From assembly GCA_040512755.1 (NCBI GenBank), contig JBEVEP010000219.1, positions 1-25,412 on the forward strand: a DNA stretch of 25,412 nt, read 5' to 3'. Shown in pieces: positions 1-6,612 of the stretch. A model generated the notes under the pieces. That model ran no database searches. It was not told where the DNA came from and worked only from the letters and a program-made list of their open reading frames with translations. Numbering within the stretch: the stretch's first letter is position 1; each line of letters begins with the position of its first letter. Source of the stretch: JBEVEP01 sp040512755. Its GTDB lineage: Bacteria; Pseudomonadota; Alphaproteobacteria; Rhizobiales; Rhizobiaceae. Both the position numbers and the translations under genes were made by a program.

Positions 1-1000
1 GATAGCGCTTCAGTATGATGCCGCGCATTTCTTCAAGAGCGGTCGAGACGACGGTACCCCCGCTTTGCGTGCTGTAGAAGAAAGTCTCCTCATCGACCTC
101 ATGGGCTTCATGCGTATGCCTGACGAAGACGATGTCGGTCCGTTTATAACGACGCTTCAGGAAAAGGTGCAGAAGCACGAAAAACCGCTTCGCCAGGTCC
201 TTCTCACGTTCACCCATGGAGCCTGACACGTCCATCAGGCAGAACATGACTGCGTTGGCATTCGGCAGTGGCTGAGGCTCGAAGCGATTGAACCGGATGT
301 CGACGGGGTCGACATATGGAATGACCCTGCGGCGACGCTCCAGTTTGTCGAGGTCCTGACGCAACTGCTCGAGCCGCTGACGCTTGGTCATGCTGGGGTT
401 GACATCGGCTTCGATCGCCGCCATCTCGCTTGCTATTGCGTCAAGTTCATCCTGTTTAGGGCGCCTCAGTGCGATGCGACGTCCGTAGCTGCGGCGCATG
501 GTCTGGCCGACATTAATGTTCGTCGGCGCTCCCGAAATCGAATAGCCGGCCCGACGCGGCTTGAATGAACTCACCTCCTTGAGGCTAAGTTTCACGAGGT
601 CGGGAAGCTCAAGGTCCTCGAAAAAGAGGTCGAGGACTTCCTCGCGCGACAGAACGAAGCGGAAGTCGTCCTCGGCTTCGCCAGTCGGTGAGGACCCCTT
701 GCCGGAGCCACCACCGCCGAGAACCGGCTTGGGTATTCGGTCGCCTGCCCGAAACTCCTTGTTGCCCGGCAGGACATAGTCCTTTCGGCCGCTGCCTGGC
801 GCGTGCTGGAAGCCAGGCTCGCTGGTACCCTTCGCAGGAATCGGCACAGACTTTTCCATGTCCACGTCGGTAATCTTCCCGCTTTTGATCTGGTCATTGA
901 TGGACCGCTTCAATTCCTCCCGCGCACGCCGCAAAAAGCGTTGCCGGTTACCCAGGCTTTTGTCCTTGGGATTGAGGCGGCGATCGATGAAATGAGGCAT
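1..1000 (-). CDS. yhbH: YhbH/YeaH family protein (DUF444), C-terminus beyond window
   Basis: Reading the minus strand from an ATG at 1000 gives an open frame that runs off the window start (about 333 codons seen). The product begins MPHFIDRRLNPKDKSLGNR and has a basic N-terminal region, a glycine-rich linker, and then a von Willebrand A-like segment. That segment contains the MIDAS-type motif MDVSGSMGEREKD and a later FYSTQSGGTVVSTAL stretch, typical of DUF444 proteins. The family is known from E. coli YeaH and Bacillus YhbH, encoded beside PrkA and often SpoVR, and linked to stress or stationary-phase adaptation; the molecular activity is not established. A purine-rich AGGGGGGC lies just before the start. 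It is downstream of prkA on the same strand, so co-transcription is likely. The third member, spoVR, may lie beyond the window but is not visible. Confidence 0.93.
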   Translation of the reverse strand, partial: MPHFIDRRLNPKDKSLGNRQRFLRRAREELKRSINDQIKSGKITDVDMEKSVPIPAKGTSEPGFQHAPGSGRKDYVLPGNKEFRAGDRIPKPVLGGGGSGKGSSPTGEAEDDFRFVLSREEVLDLFFEDLELPDLVKLSLKEVSSFKPRRAGYSISGAPTNINVGQTMRRSYGRRIALRRPKQDELDAIASEMAAIEADVNPSMTKRQRLEQLRQDLDKLERRRRVIPYVDPVDIRFNRFEPQPLPNANAVMFCLMDVSGSMGEREKDLAKRFFVLLHLFLKRRYKRTDIVFVRHTHEAHEVDEETFFYSTQSGGTVVSTALEEMRGIILKRY

Positions 1001-1019
1001 GAGCCCCCCTGCTAGAGCA

Positions 1020-1106
1020 ATTCCAGACGGGTTTTCCGTCCGGAATTACGTTGAAACAAAGAGTTAGAGCGGTTCAGCCATTCAATCAAATACGGAACCG
1101 CTCTAA
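1020..1106. repeat. Two tandem hairpins, RIME-like rhizobial intergenic repeat
   Basis: Between prkA and yhbH are two consecutive inverted repeats. The first pairs ATTCCAGACGG (1020-1030) with CCGTCCGGAAT (1036-1046), with one mismatch. The second pairs TTAGAGCGGTTC (1064-1075) perfectly with GAACCGCTCTAA (1095-1106). Composition and placement resemble the dispersed palindromic intergenic elements (RIME-type) of Rhizobiaceae and Phyllobacteriaceae. In the prkA transcript these hairpins could stabilise mRNA or reduce read-through into yhbH. The family assignment is from memory of such elements. Confidence 0.6.
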
Positions 1107-1109
1107 TGC

Positions 1110-3059
1110 TCAGCCTGCCTTGTTCACCCGCATGTACCAGTCGACAAGCCGCCGGACCTGCCGCTCCGTATAGCCGCGCTCGACCATGCGCTGGACAAAT
1201 TCGGTGTGCTGTTTTTCGGTGGCGCCGTCCTTCTTGGATCCGAAGCTGATGACCGGCAGCAGGTCCTCGACCTGTCCGAACATCCTCTTTTCGATCACTT
1301 CGCGCAATTTCTCATAGCTGGTCCATGAGGGATTGCGGCCATGGTTCCTTGCCCGGGCGCGAAGGGTGAACTTCACCACTTCGTTGCGGAAGTCCTTGGG
1401 ATTGGCAATGCCCGCCGGCTTTTCGATCTGGGACAGCTCTGAATCGAGGATTTCCCGGTTCAGAATCTGACCGGTATCCGGATCCTTGTAGTCCTGATCC
1501 TCTATCCAGGCATCGGCATAGGCGATGTAGCGATCGAACAGATTCTGTCCATATTCGCTGTAGGACTCCAGATACGCCTTCTGGATTTCGTGCCCGATGA
1601 ACTCCGCATAGCGCAGTGCGAGTTCCGACTTGATGAAGTCGAGATAGTTCGCTTCTAACTCCTGCGGGAACTGGTGGCGCTTTATCGCCTGTTCCAGGAT
1701 GTACATGAGATGCACCGGGTCGGCCGCGACCTGCTTCGTATCGTAGTTGAAGGTCTCCGACAGAACCTTGAAGGCAAAGCGCGTGCTTACGCCGTTCATG
1801 CCTTCATCGACGCCGGCCGCGTCGCGGTATTCCTGTACCGACTTTGCTTTAGGATCGACGTCTTTGAGGTTCTCGCCGTCGTAGACCCGCATCTTCGTAT
1901 AGAGCGGCGAATTCTCATGCTCGACCAGACGCGTCGCTACAGTAAAGCGGCTCAGAATCTCCAGCACTTCCGGCGCGCAAGGGTTTTTGACCAGTTCGCT
2001 TTCGCGCAGAAGCTTCTCGTAGATACGCTTCTCCTCGGTCACGCGCAGGCAGTAGGGCACTTTCACGACAAGGATACGGTCGAGGAAAGCCTCATTGTTC
2101 TTGTTGTTCTTGAATTGCAGCCACTCAGACTCGTTGGAGTGAGCAAGGACAATCCCCTGGTAGGGGAACGCGCCGAAATTCTCCGTGCCGTTGTAGTTGC
2201 CCTCCTGCGTTGCAGTGAGCAATGGATGCAGCACCTTGATTGGCGCTTTGAACATTTCGACGAATTCCAGCAGCCCCTGGGTCGTGCGGTTGAGCCCACC
2301 GCTATAGGAGTAAGCGTCAGGATCGGACTGGTTGAAGTTTTCGAGCTGCCGAATGTCGACTTTGCCGACAAGCGATGAAACGTCCTGATTGTTCTCGTCG
2401 CCCGGTTCCGTTTTCGTGATGCCGATCTGGCGAAGCCGCGAAGGGACCAGTTTCACGACACTGAACTTTGAAATGTCGCCGCCAAGCTCATCGAGCCGCT
2501 TGGCCGCCCACGGCGAAATGAGACCTGTGAGCCGCCGGCGTGCAATTCCGTACTTGTCCTCGAGGAGGTCTGCCATCCTCTCCGGATGGAACAGGCCGAG
2601 TGGAGATTCAAATACGGGGCTGATCTTTCCGCCAACCTTGAGCGTATAGATTGGCCGTTTCTCCATGAGTTTCTTCAGTTGCTCGGCGAGCGAGGACTTG
2701 CCGCCGCCAACCGGGCCGAGCAGATAGAGGATCTGCTTGCGCTCCTCCAGTCCCTGCGCCGCATGCCGAAAGTAGCTGACGATCCGCTCGATCGTGTCTT
2801 CCATCCCGTAGAAATCGGCGAATGCCGGATAAATCTTGATTGTCCTGTTCGTGAATATCCTGCCGAGGCGCTCATCAGCGCTCGTGTCGATCAAAGTCGG
2901 TTCGCCGATCGCGTCGATCATGCGCTCGGGCGCAGTGGCATACATCGAGCGATTGTCACGGCAGGCGAGGAGATATTGCTGCAGGCTCATCTCCTCCTGC
3001 GTTTCGCTACTGTAGATTTCAGAGAACAAGTTGAAGACGTCTGTCTCACGCGACTGCAT
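1110..3059 (-). CDS. prkA: PrkA family serine protein kinase / AAA+ protein
   Basis: The 649-residue product matches PrkA (YeaG in E. coli, about 640 residues) in length and layout. It has an N-terminal AAA+ region with a Walker A GPVGGGKSS at residues 115-123, and a C-terminal PrkA domain. The family was described as a serine protein kinase; Bacillus PrkA has also been reported as an ATP-dependent protease, so the biochemical role is debated. It is a cytoplasmic stress and nutrient-starvation factor usually co-encoded with YhbH/YeaH, as here. The frame can be extended to a GTG at 3077, but the ATG at 3059 is preceded by GGGAGG at good spacing and begins MQSRETDVFNLFSEIY, so I choose it. No defect is seen. 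Confidence 0.95.
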   Translation of the reverse strand: MQSRETDVFNLFSEIYSSETQEEMSLQQYLLACRDNRSMYATAPERMIDAIGEPTLIDTSADERLGRIFTNRTIKIYPAFADFYGMEDTIERIVSYFRHAAQGLEERKQILYLLGPVGGGKSSLAEQLKKLMEKRPIYTLKVGGKISPVFESPLGLFHPERMADLLEDKYGIARRRLTGLISPWAAKRLDELGGDISKFSVVKLVPSRLRQIGITKTEPGDENNQDVSSLVGKVDIRQLENFNQSDPDAYSYSGGLNRTTQGLLEFVEMFKAPIKVLHPLLTATQEGNYNGTENFGAFPYQGIVLAHSNESEWLQFKNNKNNEAFLDRILVVKVPYCLRVTEEKRIYEKLLRESELVKNPCAPEVLEILSRFTVATRLVEHENSPLYTKMRVYDGENLKDVDPKAKSVQEYRDAAGVDEGMNGVSTRFAFKVLSETFNYDTKQVAADPVHLMYILEQAIKRHQFPQELEANYLDFIKSELALRYAEFIGHEIQKAYLESYSEYGQNLFDRYIAYADAWIEDQDYKDPDTGQILNREILDSELSQIEKPAGIANPKDFRNEVVKFTLRARARNHGRNPSWTSYEKLREVIEKRMFGQVEDLLPVISFGSKKDGATEKQHTEFVQRMVERGYTERQVRRLVDWYMRVNKAG

Positions 3060-3525
3060 TGTGGCCTCCCGCGTCACGATGGTTGAACGGGAGACGGCAT
3101 TCCGACCCCCATGCCGGGACTCGTACGTGAATTGATTGGAGTTTGACTGTTGCGGCTCTATGCCAAGACTTCAGCGACTTGGACGGATCCTTCGTCCAAC
3201 TACTAAAATAAGACGCCGCCAGGGTCATAGTCGCACACCTCATTCCCGCCGACTCTCCCTATCTCCATGATATAGGTACAACTGCCGGGATGGGTACGGG
3301 AATCGACAAAGATCGATCACCCATGCCTAATTTGTGATCCAACTGAAATAAAAATCTGTTAAGCGCGGCGCCGAATGCCCAAAGCCGGGGCGGGGCAGAG
3401 GTCTCGCATCCCGAGTCTGCAAACTTACTCGGGCGAATCAGAAGCGGACGTTGCAGTAGAACGGTCAGTGTTCGTCGCGCTCGGCGAACGGCTTTTCCAA
3501 GGCCGATCGCAGACATGGCGGCCTT
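3060..3525. other. Intergenic region upstream of prkA
   Basis: About 466 bases without a convincing gene. Small open frames here lack family features and good ribosome binding sites. The prkA promoter must lie here if it is not read from further upstream. An inverted repeat CGGCAT-N10-ATGCCG (3095-3116) falls in the presumed prkA leader. I could not identify a confident -35/-10 pair or an EcfG-type GGAAC motif. Confidence 0.5.
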
Positions 3526-3534
3526 CTAGCCGCC
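3517..3534 (-). terminator. Hairpin overlapping the end of the first luxR-type gene
   Basis: GGCGGC (3517-3522) and GCCGCC (3529-3534) form a six-base stem with a six-base loop, overlapping the TAG stop of the regulator gene. There is no T-run after it on the minus strand, so it is only a weak terminator candidate. Confidence 0.25.
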
Positions 3535-4323
3535 TATGCCTTGGCTCAGCCGAGTATTGTCGTTCAACTGTCCGTTGCCATTCAAAAGACTTCGCTGCGC
3601 AAGAAGGGCGGCCTCGGTGCGGTTCGTCGTTTTCAGTTTACGCATGATGCGCGAAAGATGCACCTTGACCGTATTCTGCGACAGGTTCAGCTCGCTCGCG
3701 ATGATCTTGTTCGAAAGCCCGCGTTGCAGCGTCGCCAGGACGTCACGCTCACGCCGGGTGAATGCGACAGCAGGTACGGCGGATAGAGCCGGCAGCTGAG
3801 CTGAAACATCGACATCGGGCGCCACGACAATATCTTCGCACGATGATGAGCTCCAGCTCGGGCCGTCACCCGCAACGGATCTCGGAAAATAAACACCGCC
3901 TGCAATGACCAGACGGAGGGCAGCGAGCGCGATATCGATCGATGCTGCGCCTGTGACGTAGCCTCTGACGCCGAAACGCGTGACGTCGCTGATTGCCGCA
4001 TCTGACACTGCCGACTCGTCAACCTGCGTAAGCAGCATGACGGGGGCGTCTGGAAGTACCCGGCGAAGTGAGGCGAGGCTGTGCAGTACTCGGTCTTCTG
4101 CCAGCGCGCACCGATCAATGTTGAGAGCAACGAGACCGATTTGCTTCCCGGCGATCGATTCCAGCTGTTGTGCCGTCTCGATCTCCTGAATGATGAAATC
4201 CTGGAACTCGCTTCTCAGAATGCGAGCGAAGCAGCTTCGCGTGAGTGCATGCCCGTCCACGATGACAATGGAAGGACATTTGTAAGAGAAGCCATTCTGT
4301 TCGACGGAAAACGAACCAGACAT
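3526..4323 (-). CDS. LuxR-family regulator with degenerate receiver domain (paralogue 1)
   Basis: The 265-residue product has an N-terminal receiver-like domain (about residues 17-145) and a C-terminal LuxR/NarL helix-turn-helix (about 188-243, with the core LSQNTVKVHLSRIMRKL). Key receiver residues are missing: Asn68 sits at the phospho-acceptor position (LVALNID), only one Asp (Asp23, VDGH) remains of the usual acidic pair, and Thr124 replaces the conserved Lys. It is therefore probably not a standard phospho-switch. The second of two adjacent ATGs (4323) is chosen because it has GAGGGG five bases upstream and because its product aligns without gaps to the paralogue at 11444-12283. It is transcribed away from the Asp-rich gene at 4805, with about 480 bases between them. 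Inference: a dedicated regulator of the secretion locus. No partner histidine kinase is visible. Confidence 0.9.
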   Translation of the reverse strand: MSGSFSVEQNGFSYKCPSIVIVDGHALTRSCFARILRSEFQDFIIQEIETAQQLESIAGKQIGLVALNIDRCALAEDRVLHSLASLRRVLPDAPVMLLTQVDESAVSDAAISDVTRFGVRGYVTGAASIDIALAALRLVIAGGVYFPRSVAGDGPSWSSSSCEDIVVAPDVDVSAQLPALSAVPAVAFTRRERDVLATLQRGLSNKIIASELNLSQNTVKVHLSRIMRKLKTTNRTEAALLAQRSLLNGNGQLNDNTRLSQGIGG

Positions 4324-4804
4324 CATATCCCCTCATCGGCTCTTCGCTTCAAGGAACTGGCTGAACATTGGCAAACGTTGAAGCACCTCGGTCCTTCTGC
4401 CGTTTGCGCTCCCGAGCGGATTGTGCAGCTCATTGCAACAGTCGCTGCGCCAGCGCGGGATGATGAAAGTATAATAGTCTATGAAATGTCAGATGACTGT
4501 GACCCCATTCACAGTCTACTCATAGGACTTATGGAAAATCCAAGAAATCTTCTTGAAGCTGTTTCCAACCCCCGTTCGGGAGTCCACAAGCTCCCGGACA
4601 CCTAAGGGTTAGTTTGATCGGGTAATAGTGCTGCCGGAAGCATGCTTCTGCATGCAGCAGGACTAACCGGGCGCGCTGTTTCGCGACGATTCCAGCAATA
4701 AGGCCTCGCCCGACTTGGCGTCTATCTCCCATTCTTGAAAGGTGGGATGCTTTCCTTCCCGGCAGAAGCCTGCTCGGGCGCTCTTGCACCATGGAGATTT
4801 CGCG
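4324..4804. promoter_or_regulatory. Divergent regulatory region between luxR paralogue 1 and the first Asp-rich gene
   Basis: This 481-base region separates two divergently read genes. Seen in it: an inverted repeat CGGGAG/CTCCCG (4577-4582 and 4591-4596), and a palindrome GAAGCATGCTTC (4637-4648) abutting a second palindrome CTGCATGCAG (4648-4657). Both palindromes lie within a larger TGCTGC/GCAGCA pairing (4629-4659). A TATAAT sequence occurs at 4470-4475 but has no recognisable -35 partner. The palindromes are candidate binding sites for the neighbouring LuxR-type proteins; that link is inference. A longer plus-strand open frame (4081-4605) overlaps the regulator antisense and looks spurious. 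Confidence 0.45.
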
Positions 4805-5467
4805 ATGGAACCTGAGGAACGAGACTTGGCGGAATGGGACGAGGATTTCGATCGCGACCCTTCCGTCCAGGGCGGGCGCGATCTCAATGTCGATCTGAAC
4901 CAGGACTCAGAGCTGGACGATGATGTCGATCTTGACATTGCGGTCATCGGTTCGAGGCCGGTGGTCGTGGAAAGCGACACTGAGATCGATCAGCAAGGCG
5001 AGCTGGATCAGCATGGGGACGTCGATGCTGACGCCGGCGAGGGCGGCGGACGCGACACGAACGTCGAGACGGAACAAAGACCGGAAGTCGACCAGCGGAT
5101 CGACGTGGATGTCGAAGTCAGTGAAGAGGACGGGGTCATCGTCGTTGAAGTCGATGCCGAGGTCGAAGACGATCTGGAGATCGAAAGCGACGCGAATATC
5201 GATGTCGACGATGACGATGAAGATAGTTTCGACGCCGACGTCTATCAGGACGGAGAGAACGACAAGAACATTGATGTCGACGTTGAGGTTCGAGATGATC
5301 TCGACGCCGATGTGGACGTAGACATAGCCTCCCTCGTTGGAAGCGCCGTCCGGGCGGCCGTCGACCAGCTTGAAGGCGAAGAAGGCTCCGAGCTAGGGGT
5401 CGATCTCGGCGAAGATGCAATGGCCGACGTGGATGTCGGGATAATCGTGGACGTCTCCGACGCCTAA
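4805..5467 (+). CDS. Asp/Glu-rich low-complexity protein 1, putative secreted
   Basis: The 220-residue product is extremely acidic: by hand count about 53 Asp, plus many Glu. Long stretches alternate acidic and aliphatic residues (for example IDVDVEVSEEDG, NIDVDVEVRDDLDADVDVD), a pattern compatible with amphipathic beta strands. It has no N-terminal signal peptide, no membrane segment and no RTX GGxGxDxxx repeats. The ATG at 4805 is preferred over an upstream in-frame ATG at 4742 because GGAG lies eight bases before it and the upstream extension (MGCFPSRQKPARALL) is compositionally unlike the rest. I do not recognise a named family. It shares the NQD...DDDVDLD style of repeat with the proteins at 5808 and 10211, and lies beside a type I secretion system, so export by that system is a reasonable inference. 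A strong terminator follows. Confidence 0.8.
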   Translation: MEPEERDLAEWDEDFDRDPSVQGGRDLNVDLNQDSELDDDVDLDIAVIGSRPVVVESDTEIDQQGELDQHGDVDADAGEGGGRDTNVETEQRPEVDQRIDVDVEVSEEDGVIVVEVDAEVEDDLEIESDANIDVDDDDEDSFDADVYQDGENDKNIDVDVEVRDDLDADVDVDIASLVGSAVRAAVDQLEGEEGSELGVDLGEDAMADVDVGIIVDVSDA

Positions 5468-5499
5468 ATCTGACTCCAGGTTTAACTTTCAAGCATCAC

Positions 5500-5524
5500 A
5501 AGCCGGGCTCGTCCCGGCTTTTTT
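5500..5524 (+). terminator. Rho-independent terminator after Asp-rich gene 1
   Basis: AGCCGGG and CCCGGCT form a seven-base GC-rich stem around a short CTCGT loop, followed by a run of T residues (5519-5524). It lies about 33 bases past the stop codon of the first Asp-rich gene and should separate its transcript from the next gene. Confidence 0.85.
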
Positions 5525-5807
5525 GCTGCTTTCCGACTAATCGGCATGCTTCCGGGTAGCTTCTTAACCCATTGGGATTAGCCGGTTCGGGCCGAACGGC
5601 GCCGATCGGAATGAACCCGAGTGGAGGGGAACTCCCGTTTGGGGCGGATGCCCATTGGTAACTATTTTCCCGAACACAAAACGGGGATGCTTTGCGCCAT
5701 CGACGTGCGGTCGGCAGATCCGCCCAGGATCGACCAGCTGCCTTCGGTCCGCTCATGGAGCAGGTGCACGCGAGCGGCGCTCTCAACAATAGGGAGGGGT
5801 GAAACCC
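5525..5807 (+). promoter_or_regulatory. Leader and promoter region of Asp-rich gene 2
   Basis: This stretch after the terminator has no convincing gene and must carry the promoter of the second Asp-rich gene. Seen in it: the interrupted palindrome GTTCGG-G-CCGAAC (5585-5597), and two copies of CCCATTGG (5568-5575 and 5651-5658). A strong GGGAGGGG ribosome binding site (5792-5799) precedes the ATG. No clear -35/-10 pair was identified. Confidence 0.4.
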
Positions 5808-6362
5808 ATGCCTAAAAGTTACAAGAAACCCGACTACGACAAGTCCGACTTTGACTTCAAGTTCGACCTCGATGCCAAGATCAACCAGAATCTCGATCAG
5901 GATCAAAAGGCGGACGTTGACACCGACGCCGATCAGGATTCGGACGTCTGGATTGATAACGACAATAACAACAAGACCGACCAGGACGCCTTGACGGACA
6001 ATGATGCCAAGGCTGATTCCAAAAGCAGGGCCGATGCGGACACTGACAACGACGCCAAGGCCGATGCCTACACTGACAATGACGCCAAGGCCGATGCCGA
6101 CAAAAAGAGCGACGCCAAGGCAGACGCGGACGGCGACAGCAAAGCCGACGCGGATGCCGATGGCGATGCTGATGCGGACTCAAAGTCGTCCGCTGACGCA
6201 GATGCCGACGGCGATGCCAAGAACGACAACTATACCGAGCAGTACAATATCAACGACGTCAAGGTAGATCAGGATCAAGAAGTCAAGGTAGACGTCGATC
6301 AGGACCAGGACGCCACTCAAAAAGCAGAAATCGATTTCGATTTCGATTTCGACTTCGCTTGA
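5808..6362 (+). CDS. Asp-rich tandem-repeat protein 2, putative type I secretion substrate
   Basis: The 184-residue product has about 56 Asp but only 3 Glu by hand count, with Ala, Lys, Asn and Gln making up much of the rest. The centre (about residues 60-145) is a degenerate ten-residue repeat around DNDAKADADx. Both ends alternate Phe with Asp or Lys (FDFKFDLD near the N-terminus, IDFDFDFDFA at the C-terminus). There is no signal peptide, membrane segment or RTX repeat. The ATG at 5808 is chosen over a GTG at 5799 because GGGAGGGG lies just upstream at normal spacing, while the GTG overlaps that site. The acidic, aromatic C-terminus fits the loose pattern of type I secretion signals. The protein shares QKADVDxD and DQDxxVDVDQD motifs with the 10211-11299 product. 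Function unknown; cation binding or a surface-matrix role is speculation. Confidence 0.82.
   Translation: MPKSYKKPDYDKSDFDFKFDLDAKINQNLDQDQKADVDTDADQDSDVWIDNDNNNKTDQDALTDNDAKADSKSRADADTDNDAKADAYTDNDAKADADKKSDAKADADGDSKADADADGDADADSKSSADADADGDAKNDNYTEQYNINDVKVDQDQEVKVDVDQDQDATQKAEIDFDFDFDFA
6041..6130 (+). repeat. 30-base coding tandem repeat within Asp-rich gene 2
   Basis: The units at 6041-6070 and 6071-6100 differ at only two positions by eye, and a third, more diverged unit follows. Each encodes ten residues of the DNDAKADA type. Near-identity at DNA level suggests recent duplication and possible length variation between strains. Confidence 0.7.
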
Positions 6363-6379
6363 GAACTGGCGCAAAAAAC

Positions 6380-6405
6380 GGCGCTCGGACCACGGTCCGG
6401 GCGCC
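6380..6405 (+). terminator. Strong hairpin after Asp-rich gene 2
   Basis: GGCGCTCGGACC (6380-6391) pairs with GGTCCGGGCGCC (6394-6405), a twelve-base stem with one G-T pair and a two-base gap between arms. It begins 17 bases after the stop codon. It lacks a following T-run, so it may act as a terminator, an mRNA 3' stabiliser, or a protein-binding palindrome upstream of the secretion genes. Confidence 0.5.
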
Positions 6406-6612
6406 TGCCCGGGGGCGCGGCTTAGGATCGCGACAATCGGATCTTGTTGGCAATAGTTTCCGGCGCATCGGTGCGACGCTCGTGTCGGAACATTTTGCAA
6501 TGACTGCAGGATCAATCGTCCCGCAAAGGTCGGGGCGGACGCGCCGTCTAACTCTGCAATGCCTCACTGTATTACGGAGCTCGTGCTCAATTTCGTGGGA
6601 GAGAAGCCGCCA

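Noticed and set aside
3259..3516. Minus-strand 85-codon frame after luxR paralogue 1
   Set aside because: Arg and Pro-rich random-looking composition, no clear ribosome binding site; the preceding hairpin suggests untranslated sequence.
4353..4378. GGAAC...CGTT resembling an EcfG general stress promoter upstream of Asp-rich gene 1
   Set aside because: The spacer to CGTT is 18 bases, longer than the usual 16-17, and the site is over 400 bases from the gene.
4081..4605. Plus-strand open frame overlapping luxR paralogue 1
   Set aside because: Half lies antisense to the regulator; no ribosome binding site or family features were recognised.
6041..6130. Possible CRISPR array or non-coding tandem repeat
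   Set aside because: The repeats are directly adjacent with no spacers, in frame, and encode a continuous Asp-rich protein.
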